A DNA stretch of 64,000 nt from JBDWFY01 sp964291365 (GCA_964291365.2 OZ219989.1:1984001-2048000); one strand, 5' to 3'; shown: positions 26,825 to 35,529, counted from the stretch's first letter. The notes: generated from the letters alone by a model not told the origin. Translations and numbers: made by a program.

Positions 26825-27540
26825 CTGAATTATGAATATTAGACTTATAAATTGCTAAATGTAATAGTGTAAATTGACTTTATTGTTCAATTAACTTGGA
26901 TACATACTCTGATAAAATAGTATAGATGTCCGATTCGGTTTTATTCCTTAAATTCAAATTCAACTCAAACATTTCTCTTGTCTCCCGTTCTATCAAAAGT
27001 ACATCAATCATTGAACTGCTAGTTAGCTCAATTTCAAGAGAATATATCTTCTCGTGCCACTCAATTTGAATTGCTCCGTCACACCCATGCACGACATCTG
27101 GTTGGGGAATTAAAGGAGTAACCAAATTTTCAATTAACCGAATCATTAATTTTGCTCGCTCTAAAGGTACAGCAATTCCATCGTATCCATCCCAACCAAA
27201 TTCTAACTTGGTAAACTCAATACACTTTTCTTTCAAATTCTTAATCATTTGAGAATGTGATGTATGATTTCTGATTGAAAGAACTTCAGTCTCGTTGGTT
27301 AACTGAGAATGGTGAGATGTTGATGCAAAGGAACTTTGGGGCATGGGTTGTGACCTTGTTGTTGGGAAATTGAGTGGTAAAAAGTTGTGTTTCCGCGTGG
27401 GAACTTCTGTTGTTAATTTTTGGTAGATTGGAATTCATTGTGATGGCAATTAACATTAAATCTAGCTCGAGAGTAAGTTTGTCATGATATATATTGAGTT
27501 CAATTGAAAGGAAGAAAAAAATATTCTTTTTCATCGTAGA
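26785..27540. repeat. Roughly 0.75-kb direct duplication, left copy
   Basis: Palindrome P1, the 154-residue gene and about 190 bp of its upstream region recur at 30075-30826 in the same orientation. Sequence identity is high in the gene and in the upstream DNA (for example CTAGCTC and the TTGAAAGGAAGAAAAAAATA stretch). Confidence 0.85.
26880..27344 (-). CDS. Conserved hypothetical protein, copy 1
   Basis: A 154-residue soluble protein with a conserved-looking core: FGWDGYDGIAVP near residues 49-60, then a helix, then CDGAIQIEW near 88-96 and an EIELTSSS strand. Proteins with this WDGY and DG-IEW pattern are widespread in bacteria and unannotated. The gene is duplicated at 30171-30635. No signal peptide or membrane segment. 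Function is unknown; association with mobile or toxin-antitoxin loci is only an impression from context. Confidence 0.65.
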   Translation of the reverse strand: MPQSSFASTSHHSQLTNETEVLSIRNHTSHSQMIKNLKEKCIEFTKLEFGWDGYDGIAVPLERAKLMIRLIENLVTPLIPQPDVVHGCDGAIQIEWHEKIYSLEIELTSSSMIDVLLIERETREMFELNLNLRNKTESDIYTILSEYVSKLIEQ

Positions 27541-27640
27541 CAACACTATGGTGATTTTACATAGTTTTTTTTCAAAAGGGAAATCCATAATTATAGAATA
27601 GAAATTGAGGTTGCATCCTCACGAAAGAAGGAGTATATAA

Positions 27641-27898
27641 ATGACTAAAAATAAAGAAACCTGGGTACGGGGTCAAAAATTTGATGACTTCTTAAAAGAA
27701 CAGGGTATATATGAAGAAACAGTACTTCTGGCAGAGTTTAAGATTCTAATTGAGCTAATAAATGAGTTTGTGCAGTCGGAAAAATTTTCAAAAGTTGAAT
27801 TTGCAAAGTTAGCAATATCTCAATTGGAGTTAATCGGTCAACAATTAAAAATTGATCCAAATTTTGCAGAATTAAACAAATTAATAAAACAAAATTAG
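27641..27898 (+). CDS. HigA/XRE-type antitoxin-like small protein
   Basis: An 85-residue protein with a GAAGGAG ribosome-binding site. Its N-terminal half (FDDFLKEQGIYEETVLLAEF) closely follows the conserved start of HigA-like XRE antitoxins, in which an FxxFLKEEGIxEE motif precedes a helix-turn-helix. The helix-turn-helix itself is degenerate here, and the usual ...SRAxLDRLLDP ending is missing. No HigB-like toxin gene is adjacent. It may be a solitary regulator or a diverging remnant. Confidence 0.5.
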   Translation: MTKNKETWVRGQKFDDFLKEQGIYEETVLLAEFKILIELINEFVQSEKFSKVEFAKLAISQLELIGQQLKIDPNFAELNKLIKQN

Positions 27899-28062
27899 AA
27901 ACAAAACACAGCAGACATATGCAATAATGCTTAATTTGTCAAGTGTTGCGTAGGGTGTTAATGTTGCAAATTTCATTACGCAGAATTTTTAGTTTGGCAA
28001 TTCCAATCCAATTTTCACTTTTGCAAACTGTTTGATTTCAGTAATTAACTCAAGTTTACAGG

Positions 28063-28596
28063 TTAATTTTTTAAATTTGATTGTAACAAAGCTTCAATTA
28101 CCTTGAGAGATGCAATACCTTCTTCACCATTTACCAAAGGGTGAGTTTCTCCTCTGATAATCTTAGCAAAATGCCCCAATTGCATTATCAATGGATCAAT
28201 GTGTAATACTGGAGCTGTTGAAGTTTGTACAGACGACATCTAGTGCTGGTCTGCACCATGAGTCCATACTCGATTGTCAGGAATAGATATTGAACCTATT
28301 GTCCTACCAATATAAGTTGAGCTTTCTGGAACATTAGAGTATACGGAATTTTCTCTCGAAGTTAGATCCCAGCACCACGGTGCAGTAGCAGAATCACTGC
28401 GACTAATTGCTCCTAATGCACCAGACGAAAATTCTAACGTCGCGACCAAAGTATCGTCCACTTCGTGATTTCTTACCGCAGTTGAACCACGAGCAAAAAC
28501 ATGCGAAATTTCACCACAATAGTACCTTAGCAAGTCAATTTCATGAATTCTATTAACTAGAACTAGACTTGCACCAAGTTTACGACGCTACTCAGG
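28063..28596 (-). pseudogene. Gfo/Idh/MocA oxidoreductase, C-terminal fragment with stop codons
   Basis: One frame encodes a recognisable C-terminal half of a Gfo/Idh/MocA oxidoreductase (NRIHEIDLLRYYCGEI, then HEVDDTLVATLEFSSGALG, then GHFAKIIRGETHPLV). It is broken by in-frame TAG codons at 28240-28242 and near 28588. The N-terminal Rossmann domain is missing. The frame is otherwise intact to the natural TAA at 28063-28065. It is a dead remnant; the parent probably used a sugar or inositol-like substrate. Confidence 0.8.
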
Positions 28597-28724
28597 TGTA
28601 CACTACCCTATTACTGGAAAAATTAAAATTCCATTGAAATAAACATCGCTTACTTTGTCACAAGTAACTTAAATTTTCGGCTTTCAGACGTAATAACCAT
28701 TGATTTATTGATTTATTTCAGAAT

Positions 28725-29243
28725 CTATTTGGCAAACCGAAAGACTAATCTAGTAATCCATCCAATAGGAATCATCAATAGAATCATTAAAAATTCCTTC
28801 AATAAGTAGGTTCTATTTTCATTTTTTGGAAATTGACCTCGATTCTCTATATTGTCACTAAATTTTGGAGCAATGTGCATTAAAACTAGACTACTTGCGG
28901 AGATTTCAAATTCAAGATCAGAAGCATCAGCAATCAGTGCAAATAAGCGGTTGTCGTTGTCGGTGGTTTTACAGACTTTTTGAAATTGATCAATTTCACT
29001 CAACATCTTGTTTCTTTGTAATTTTGCATTTTCAATATTTGAAATTATCTCGTTAACTTCTGAATCGTATTTTTCTTGAATCAAAGCTTTATCCAATCCG
29101 CGTTTAATATCTGCGTCAATTTTTTCGTCCAATCTGTTGACATCTTTAATAAGTGAAAATTCGGAGACTGCAACTTGTGGAACAACCGCGCTGAGCTTGT
29201 GGGTTGTTTTCTTTAGTTTTCGCTTTGATTTTGATCTCGGCAT
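28725..29243 (-). CDS. Coiled-coil protein with C-terminal membrane anchor
   Basis: A 172-residue protein with a lysine/arginine-rich N-terminus (MPRSKSKRKLKKTTHK), a long helical region (about 45-110) and a C-terminal hydrophobic segment (FLMILLMIPIGWITRLVF). The helical part (NEIISNIENAKLQRNKM, LIADASDLEFEI, IAPKFSDNI) aligns with the next gene on the same strand, so they are paralogues. Function unknown. Confidence 0.6.
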   Translation of the reverse strand: MPRSKSKRKLKKTTHKLSAVVPQVAVSEFSLIKDVNRLDEKIDADIKRGLDKALIQEKYDSEVNEIISNIENAKLQRNKMLSEIDQFQKVCKTTDNDNRLFALIADASDLEFEISASSLVLMHIAPKFSDNIENRGQFPKNENRTYLLKEFLMILLMIPIGWITRLVFRFAK

Positions 29244-29284
29244 GAATTACTCCTCCTATGTTATGATATTTCGTGGTAAATGCA

Positions 29285-29818
29285 TTAAACAACAATATGA
29301 GCCTCAGAATTATTTTTGAATATTGATATAAATGAAGCAAAGCTTGTGGAGAGGTGGGAAGGATTGATATTAAGAAGCTCGCTCATTTTTTTATGGTTTT
29401 CAGTATTTTGATCCTCTTCCGCTAAAAGTAAGTTTAGCTCAGTAATTTCACCATTAAATGAAGGCGCAACTTCAAATAAAAACTCACAAGATTGATAAAT
29501 TTCTTGGTCTAATTTGAGCATTTTACGAGTATCGGCAATTAATGTTTTCGATTGGTGAGTTTCTGAATTATTTTTCGCAATTTCTAAAAACATACAATTT
29601 CGCTCAAATTTAGAATTTTCGATGTTTTCAATAAATTGGACTATTTCCGATTCAAGTTCTGTTAGGTCTTTCCCGGAGTCAAAAAAAACGAAAAATTTCG
29701 TTCTTAAGATCATACATTCTCGACCTAATGGTCCCGTTAAAAAAAAGTTAATCAAAATTAACGGAAAGATGAATATGGCAATAACCAAACCTTTTACAAA
29801 GTGAAAAAGTGTTCGCAT
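29285..29818 (-). CDS. Coiled-coil protein with N-terminal membrane anchor
   Basis: A 177-residue protein with an N-terminal membrane helix (LVIAIFIFPLILINFFL, about 11-27) followed by a helical domain. QFIENIENSKFERNCM, LIADTRKMLKLDQEI and VAPSFNGEI align with the helical domain of the protein at 28725-29243, where the anchor is at the other end. The two genes are 41 bp apart and probably form one transcript. No known family. Confidence 0.6.
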   Translation of the reverse strand: MRTLFHFVKGLVIAIFIFPLILINFFLTGPLGRECMILRTKFFVFFDSGKDLTELESEIVQFIENIENSKFERNCMFLEIAKNNSETHQSKTLIADTRKMLKLDQEIYQSCEFLFEVAPSFNGEITELNLLLAEEDQNTENHKKMSELLNINPSHLSTSFASFISIFKNNSEAHIVV

Positions 29819-30074
29819 ATAATTTTCTCCTTAATTTTGTGAATAGAACAATAGATGTAAACATACAGCTGTAGTTGCTCTATAAAGAAATTGCACTTGT
29901 TTCAGCTAAAATATAGAATTTAGAAACGATTTTTGCAGAATTATTATTTTTATTCACAACTTTTTTTGACTGGTATCAATTCGCACTACCAACGCGAATT
30001 ATTCAGTTAATGTTTATGGTAATTTGTGTATGAATTTGTCATATGGAGGATCTCTTCTACCTATATTGGATTTC

Positions 30075-30117
30075 AACTGTCCTCCAACAGTTATTTCAAG
30101 TACTCAGCGACAATTAG
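30075..30117 (+). repeat. 44-bp imperfect palindrome P2
   Basis: Begins AACTGTCCTCCAACAGTTAT and ends CAGCGACAATTAG. It sits beyond the 3' end of the second 154-residue gene, as P1 does for the first. Confidence 0.75.
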
Positions 30118-30170
30118 TTGAATCATGAATATTAGACTCGTAAATTACCAAGTGTAACGGTGTATTGACT

Positions 30171-30635
30171 TTATTGTTCAATTAACTTGGACACATACTC
30201 TGATAAAATAGTATAGATGTCCGATTCGGCTTTATCCCTTAAATTCAAATTCAATTCAAACATTTTGTCGGTCTCCAGTTCTGTCAATAATAAATCAATC
30301 ATCGAACGGCTGGTTAGCTCAATTTCAAGTTCATATCCGTTTTCGCACCACTCAATCTGTATTGCTCCGTCACACCCAGGTACGACATCTGGTTTGGGAA
30401 TTAACGGAGTAACCAAATTTTCAATTAACCGAATCATTAATTTTGCTCGCTCTATAGGTACCGCAATACCATTGTATCCATCCCAATCAAATTCCAACTT
30501 GGTAAACTCAATACACTTTTCTTTCAAATTCTTAATCATTTGCGAATGTGCTGTATGATTTCTGATTGGAAGAACTTCAGTTTCGTTGATTAACTGAGAG
30601 TGGTGAGATGTTGATGCAAAGGAACTTTGGGGCAT
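30171..30635 (-). CDS. Conserved hypothetical protein, copy 2
   Basis: A 154-residue paralogue of the protein at 26880-27344, with the same FDWDGYNGIAVP and CDGAIQIEW core. Most differences are conservative substitutions without indels, which suggests that both copies are still under selection for protein function. No known function. Confidence 0.65.
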   Translation of the reverse strand: MPQSSFASTSHHSQLINETEVLPIRNHTAHSQMIKNLKEKCIEFTKLEFDWDGYNGIAVPIERAKLMIRLIENLVTPLIPKPDVVPGCDGAIQIEWCENGYELEIELTSRSMIDLLLTELETDKMFELNLNLRDKAESDIYTILSEYVSKLIEQ

Positions 30636-31186
30636 GGGTTGTGACCTTGTAATTTGGAAATTGAGTGGTATAAAGGTGTGTTTCCGTGTGGGTACTTCAT
30701 AATATTGTTAGTTCTTGGCAGATTGGAATACATGGTGATAGCAATTTAAATTAAATCTAGCTCAAGAGTAGAGTTATCATGATGTATAATGAGTTTAATT
30801 GAAAGGAAGAAAAAAATATTTTTTCACCTGAGTGTGAACATTTGAAAATAAACTAATTGAACTTATTAAATTACGTGGTAAATTAGGTTGGATATTTGAT
30901 TTCATTGACAGACTAATCGGGTACGCAAAGAATTGGGTAATATTGATAGATTAGTCTGGTTGAATGATACATCAATCTACACTTGAATTACTAAATATTG
31001 ACGAGTCATAAATTAACGGGCAACTGCAAGTACTACTTAGTATAACCTGTTTCCTAATAGGTATCTTTTTCATTACAATACGATACTGTATTGCAATTGA
31101 ACACCTATTATAAATGTCAGGGATACCATTGACTATTTTTTATTCTGGCATACATGTTTAATAAATTCACTTTAAAGGAGTATTTT

Positions 31187-31405
31187 ATGTCTAGTTATGA
31201 GGAGCGTAAACAAAAAGAAGAAAAACATGAGTTTGGTTTCTGGATGTTTATTGCTGGGTTGCGTTTGCTCTCACTTTTTGTCAGGGATCAAGTGATACGG
31301 ATAAAGTATCGTAAAATTCACAAACTTCTGAATTTACACAGGAAGAATACAATCTTAATGAATAGAGATTTTAGATTTCTTACGTCAATGACAAATGAAT
31401 ATTGA
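31187..31405 (+). CDS. Small protein with one membrane segment
   Basis: A 72-residue protein. Its charged N-terminus (SSYEERKQKEEKHE) is followed by a hydrophobic stretch (FWMFIAGLRLLSLFV) and a basic C-terminus. An AAAGGAG site 7 bases before the ATG at 31187 decides the start, although the frame is open to 31154. Unknown family; it may be a small inner-membrane protein. Confidence 0.5.
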   Translation: MSSYEERKQKEEKHEFGFWMFIAGLRLLSLFVRDQVIRIKYRKIHKLLNLHRKNTILMNRDFRFLTSMTNEY

Positions 31406-31484
31406 TGGCTAAACAATTTGGTCATTTACCACAAGTAGTTTGAGTGAAAGTATTGTTAGGGCATAGAATAAGTTGAGATTTGCA

Positions 31485-31721
31485 TTAACCACGAATTGAC
31501 ATCGGGTCTTGTCCAGGAATTATTGTATTTTTTTGTTTAACACGTCCATCTAAACCCTTTATTAATACTCGTCCCCCACCTTGCCTAATAATGATCTTTT
31601 TAGCGGCAATGTATGCTTCTCTTTGAGTATCGTGAATACTTGCTGGTCTAGTGGCATCAGCTCGCTTATTGGCCCAACCATTGTCTGCTCGGTAAATAAT
31701 GCGATCTTGTAATTTTTTCAT
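31485..31721 (-). CDS. DUF2188 domain protein
   Basis: A 78-residue protein that covers the whole DUF2188 domain: a start with IIYRADNGWANKRADA, then HDTQREAYIAAKKI, then GGGRVLIKGLDGRV and a DP ending. These small proteins are widespread in bacteria and have no established role. A GAGAGGAG ribosome-binding site precedes the ATG. Confidence 0.8.
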   Translation of the reverse strand: MKKLQDRIIYRADNGWANKRADATRPASIHDTQREAYIAAKKIIIRQGGGRVLIKGLDGRVKQKNTIIPGQDPMSIRG

Positions 31722-32212
31722 CTGCTACTCCTCTCGGTATATTCTTGAATTGAATTATTGGTTCAATGGAGCATGTAGTTCAGATTTGACAAATTTCAAG
31801 TGATCAAAAGAATCATGTCGTTTAATTGACTGTTGCCAGTTTCTGCTTTGGCCACACAATTTGGTTAGATGTTTTTCACTTACTGCAAAGTAATTAACGA
31901 CAAATTGCGTTTGAAACCGAGTTGATAAAATCAATAGATGAATCCACAATTTAATTTTGAGAAGGAATAGTCCAATTTTTGGGACTTATATACAATATGA
32001 CACATTGCGACAATTTACCACATTGATAAAGTGAAATTTGGTGTAAATAATAATTAGCCTAGATTGCTCAAAGTAGCTGCGAACAAAAAGCGTAAATTTG
32101 GTCAAATTTTATCCTATTTTTGCGAAAAATACAACTCCTCCGTTGCGACAAATTACCGCTTGTCGCCATTCTCAATTAGTTGAAGCACTGGGTTCATTCA
32201 ATAGTCAGCAAT

Positions 32213-33926
32213 GGGGGTGCTTCTTTTCGTGCGGTTGTTTGACTTTGAATGAGTTGAGCATCATTTTACCAATTTAAATTTCAAATGATGCGTTATTGAT
32301 TGGAAGGGTTGAAGAGATGATCTTGTTTGATTCAATCTCAATAATGTGTTGATGGATATTATCCAACCCCTTCCGTTAACCCCCGTCGTCGCGAACCATA
32401 GTTCATAAATCTCTTGATTGCCTGCACAAACAAATCCTTGCTAGCAAATTCAGTGGAAAAATCCATCCACACTCGACGACAGCTGTGCTTAATAATGGCT
32501 GGCGTTTTCAGTATTTTCCGGCGAATTGTGCTTGACTTTGCCGAGGCTAATTTGGTGTCGCGAAAACCAATCGTTCGAATCGCATTAGCAACCTTATGAG
32601 CACAAACGGCAAAATTTAATCGCATTTGATTCGCTTCGAGATTGTGTGCACTCACGCGACTCCCGAATAATTCATACTGATTCTCTTGGATGCGGTTCTC
32701 CGCATCGCCCCGACCGCAGTATAGTTTAGTATATAACTTGCGAGCACCACCAAACGTCTTATCCAAATTGGTCACCATAAATCGAACATTCAATTTCCGA
32801 TGATTATTTGTATTGATATACTCAACTTTGGCAATCACTCGAAACAACTGTCCGCCCCAACTGCCATTGCCAGTGGTCCAATTAAATTCAGTGAATACCC
32901 GTTTGGTTTTTCCCGAGCTCAAGCTTGACTTTTTAACACGTTTGATTTGCGGTGTAATTTGTGCCATTAATGCGTCATTTTTGGCGAGACCAATCGCAAA
33001 ATGAAGCCCCATCTCGTGGCACGTGCAAATCAGTTCCGGTCGGTTAAAACCACCATCAGCGCGAAAAATAGGAAGCTTTTCTGGAAATCGTTGGCGATAG
33101 AATGGCACAATCTTGTTCAACGCTTCCGCGGTGCCCAACGCTCCATCAACATCTCCAGCTCGGGTGCGACAATAGACCGGATTTGGCCCGACAAAGGCCA
33201 ACAGCGGCAGTAAGCATTTATATCGGTAAAATCCATTCCAAGCACCTCCGACTTGATTACCATATAATTGATCAGCCGTAGCATCCATGTCAATAATCAG
33301 CAATTTACTCTTTAACCGTCTGATCCACTCAACGCTATCCTCTAACAGCTGGTAGTCATGCTGATCTTGGTTAAACTCAAGTTTCTTCTGTTCACCATCA
33401 GCGACCTGCCGATTGGCTTCATCAAGTCGACGCATCGTCGAGCGAGTCCCTAACGGTTTGCAATCTTCTCGCACAATGCCAGGCTCATCAACCAGTAATT
33501 CAAAACTTGGCTCCCGACAAAGTTCATCATGATCATTGTGATCCGGGCAACCATGTAGTAACCCAGTAATCCGTTGTCGAACTTGCGTCTCCAATTTATG
33601 AACAACCATCCGTTGATCGCGGTTATCAGTAAAACAATTGGACAGTCGCTTCATAATTCCAGTTGCCAATTCAGCTTCTCGAATCAACAATGAACCAGCA
33701 TCACCGCTTAAATTGATTCGTGAAAACGTCACCTCAACTGACTTTCCTTGAAATTCTGAACAAATCAGCTTCTCTGGTTGCCCTGAATTAGGCGACTTAG
33801 TCTTCTTTGTTCGTGCCTTTGGGTTTGGCTTTTTCATCCTTAACTCCGTTGTTAACGCAACAATGAATGCAAAAACATGCACTTAAAATTTCATATAACA
33901 ACGAAGTGAACAAAAAGCAGCCCGGG
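32213..33926 (-). mobile_element. IS1380-family insertion sequence
   Basis: Contains one IS1380-type transposase. Imperfect terminal repeats are suggested by GGGGTGCTTCTTTT near 32214 and the reverse complement of AAAAAGCAGCCC near 33912-33923. The exact ends and target duplication could not be fixed by eye. Confidence 0.65.
32359..33837 (-). CDS. IS1380-family transposase
   Basis: A 492-residue DDE transposase of the IS1380 family. Recognisable features are NLSGDAGSLLIREAE and DNRDQRMVVHKL in the N-terminal part, LLIIDMDATADQLYGNQ with a catalytic Asp, FRADGGFNRPEL with a second Asp, and GRGDAENRIQE in the C-terminal part with the catalytic Glu. The frame is open to 33882, but GGAG six bases before the ATG at 33837 decides the start. 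It looks complete and may be active. Confidence 0.93.
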   Translation of the reverse strand: MKKPNPKARTKKTKSPNSGQPEKLICSEFQGKSVEVTFSRINLSGDAGSLLIREAELATGIMKRLSNCFTDNRDQRMVVHKLETQVRQRITGLLHGCPDHNDHDELCREPSFELLVDEPGIVREDCKPLGTRSTMRRLDEANRQVADGEQKKLEFNQDQHDYQLLEDSVEWIRRLKSKLLIIDMDATADQLYGNQVGGAWNGFYRYKCLLPLLAFVGPNPVYCRTRAGDVDGALGTAEALNKIVPFYRQRFPEKLPIFRADGGFNRPELICTCHEMGLHFAIGLAKNDALMAQITPQIKRVKKSSLSSGKTKRVFTEFNWTTGNGSWGGQLFRVIAKVEYINTNNHRKLNVRFMVTNLDKTFGGARKLYTKLYCGRGDAENRIQENQYELFGSRVSAHNLEANQMRLNFAVCAHKVANAIRTIGFRDTKLASAKSSTIRRKILKTPAIIKHSCRRVWMDFSTEFASKDLFVQAIKRFMNYGSRRRGLTEGVG

Positions 33927-34130
33927 TTTTAAAATTTTTTTCAAGCTGTGAAAAACTGATCCAAAGTGATCAATCTAAAAATACATACTGTAAATTGAAA
34001 GAGGATTTGAAAATGAGCTAATAAACCTTTATACCATAAGTGATAAAACTATATTTACCCACAAAAAATTAACCATACTTTGCGCAATTCAGGTTAGTCA
34101 ATAACTAACCAAATCATAGGAGTTAAAATA

Positions 34131-34283
34131 ATGAAAAAACTAATCTTAATGTTATCTGTTATTGTATTAGTGTCAGCTTGTCAGAATCCAACTCGTGAAG
34201 ATGCAAATTGTCACTCTCATTGGGGTGAATACGCATACTGGGTTGGAGGTATTACTGGTTGGACATGTGCGAGGGATGGATAA
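34131..34283 (+). CDS. Small lipoprotein B
   Basis: A 50-residue protein with a lipoprotein signal (MKKLILMLSVIVLVSAC) and lipid cysteine at 17. The 34-residue mature part has exactly two more cysteines (ANC and WTC) and many aromatic residues (HWGEYAYWVGG). An AGGAG site precedes the ATG by 8 bases, and a 7-bp hairpin (34092-34110) lies just upstream of it. A terminator follows. It is the only non-transposon gene of inverted-repeat unit B. The size recalls entericidin-like lipoproteins, but the mature sequence does not match them. Confidence 0.7.
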   Translation: MKKLILMLSVIVLVSACQNPTREDANCHSHWGEYAYWVGGITGWTCARDG

Positions 34284-34335
34284 GAAAACTAATTACCAAA
34301 TTGGCTCTTGCTGGTAAGAAGTTTAACTATAATCT

Positions 34336-34356
34336 AGGTGGTCAAATTGACCGCCT
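34336..34356 (+). terminator. Terminator of lipoprotein gene B
   Basis: A 9-bp stem (AGGTGGTCA with TGACCGCCT, one G-U pair) and a 3-nt loop, followed by CTTTATTT. Confidence 0.7.
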
Positions 34357-34534
34357 CTTTATTTGTGGCAAATAGTATATAAGTCCCCAATTTTTCAATT
34401 AAAAGCATCGTGTTTAGAAGTTGCAATTGTCTTTGTTGTTAGTTCAAAGTTGATAAGGGCTTAATTTATTGATTGTTAGTAAGATTTTTTTGTCGGTATT
34501 TGTTATTAACATTGTAATGATCCACAATAGTTAG

Positions 34535-35008
34535 ATGACTAATTTAAACTCAACAATGTTGACTAAAGGTCGCCAGGCTAGATTAGGACTCACGAACCAA
34601 ACACCTAGTTTTCAATCAAGTTGCTCACGTGAAAAATCTGAAAAAACAACTTCCAGTTCAATTTTTGTTGCTAAAGGGATGGATTCAATGAACAAATTGA
34701 AATTACTATATGCACGAACTCTCAAAGTTAGGAAAAAAATCAGTTACAGGACATTTCAACTTCCCCAATTGAACTGTTTTCGCAATCTGAACGAGAAGCA
34801 CAGTGTCAGATGCCGTATTAGCACTTGTACGAGAATTTCAAAATGCAATGGACTTGAGTTGTCACAAATATCGGATATTAAACTTACTCCCTTTGTCGAG
34901 TCTATAATCCAACAGCAAAAGGGAATTATATACTTATTGCAACAGTGTATTCAAAATAAAATAGGATTCCCTTCAAAATCAAGGGAAACCGTATATTTTA
35001 GGTGTTAA
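34535..35008 (+). CDS. R-family copy R1: open fragment of an unknown protein family
   Basis: A 157-residue open frame homologous, in the same frame, to the decayed copies R2 (38240-39850) and R3 (46170-47740). Shared landmarks are MT(N/K)LN-TML, GLTNQ, SSIFVA, LNCF and GLELSQISDIK. No family is recognised. The inverted repeat of lipoprotein unit C begins inside its 3' end (34921). It may be a truncated but still open relative, or simply decayed DNA without stops. No ribosome-binding site is obvious. Confidence 0.35.
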   Translation: MTNLNSTMLTKGRQARLGLTNQTPSFQSSCSREKSEKTTSSSIFVAKGMDSMNKLKLLYARTLKVRKKISYRTFQLPQLNCFRNLNEKHSVRCRISTCTRISKCNGLELSQISDIKLTPFVESIIQQQKGIIYLLQQCIQNKIGFPSKSRETVYFRC

Positions 35009-35091
35009 GTACCGACGGTGCATCCACCAGTAATTAAGTTTAGTGAATGAATAACAGTTTATTCTCTCTTTATTACCTTCATTGTCCTAAA

Positions 35092-35220
35092 TTAATCTGT
35101 AACTCGACATACACCCAAATTTGTACCATTTAATTCACCGTCCCAGTCACTGCAATCAGATATTGTGTCACATGAACTAATAATAAATCCTAGTGACATA
35201 ATTAAGAATAGTTTTTTCAT
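35092..35220 (-). CDS. Small lipoprotein C
   Basis: A 42-residue protein with a lipoprotein signal (MKKLFLIMSLGFIISSC), lipid cysteine at 17 and only 25 further residues, which contain exactly two more cysteines (SDC and GVC). An AAGGAA site precedes the ATG and a good promoter lies 45-75 bp upstream. The signal peptide closely resembles those of lipoproteins A and B, whereas the mature parts differ. It is the only gene in unit C. Confidence 0.65.
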   Translation of the reverse strand: MKKLFLIMSLGFIISSCDTISDCSDWDGELNGTNLGVCRVTD

Positions 35221-35264
35221 TTTGGTTCCTTTTGGTTGTTTTGGCAGATTTCTATGTTATTTAC

Positions 35265-35294
35265 ATTATAACTTTTCAAATAATTATGTGGCAA
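35265..35294 (-). promoter_or_regulatory. Promoter of lipoprotein gene C
   Basis: On the minus strand, TTGCCA (35289-35294) and a consensus TATAAT (35265-35270) are 18 bp apart, reading toward the lipoprotein start at 35220. Confidence 0.55.
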
Positions 35295-35328
35295 ATTGTC
35301 GAATCTTTGCAATAAGTATATAATTCCC

Positions 35329-35529
35329 GGAATTCTGTGTGATGACGAAAAGATTTGCCGATTTGGTTATTTTATACACTATATTGAAAAAGGTAGGTTG
35401 AGAAAATCGTGTAAACATTATATATCTGAGTTTGAAAATGGTAGTATAGCTTGGTGTGATAGTTTCTATATTGTTAGTCAGTTTGTAAATAATTTGAGGA
35501 ATTGTTGGGTTGATAAGGTAGTCAAATAA
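35329..35529 (+). pseudogene. Possible gene fragment cut by unit C
   Basis: Open frame of about 66 codons (GYFIHYIEKGRLRKSCKHYI..., ending DKVVK) directly to the right of unit C, without its own start signals. It may be the 3' part of a gene interrupted by the element. Family unknown. Its stop overlaps palindrome P3. Confidence 0.25.

Larger units (their letters stand above)
30075..30826. repeat. Roughly 0.75-kb direct duplication, right copy
   Basis: Right-hand copy of the segment at 26785-27540, including palindrome, gene and upstream DNA, in direct orientation. About 2.5 kb of different DNA separates the two copies. Confidence 0.85.
31981..34387. mobile_element. Inverted-repeat-flanked lipoprotein unit B, split by IS1380
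   Basis: The left end begins GGGACTTATATACAATATG (31981) and the right end, read inward, begins GGGACTTATATACTATTTG (34387). These are the same family of ends as unit A. Inside are a small lipoprotein gene with terminator near the right end and an IS1380 element. If the IS is removed, the unit would be about 0.7 kb, close to units A and C in scale. Confidence 0.55.
34921..35328. mobile_element. Inverted-repeat-flanked lipoprotein unit C (408 bp)
   Basis: Perfect 22-bp inverted repeats at 34921-34942 and 35307-35328 (start GGGAATTATATACTTATT). Between them is one small lipoprotein gene with its own promoter. The ends resemble those of units A and B (GGGACTTATATAC). No transposase is present. 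It interrupts or abuts R-family copy R1 on its left. Confidence 0.65.

Noticed and set aside
31755..31949. 64-codon minus-strand open frame upstream of the DUF2188 gene
   Set aside because: No start signal and no recognisable motif; it may be decayed DNA and cannot be supported as a gene.
19174..35328. Integron gene cassettes with attC sites
   Set aside because: The ends are long inverted repeats around each unit, not single attC sites between genes. There is no integron integrase, and the lipoprotein genes have their own promoters and both orientations.
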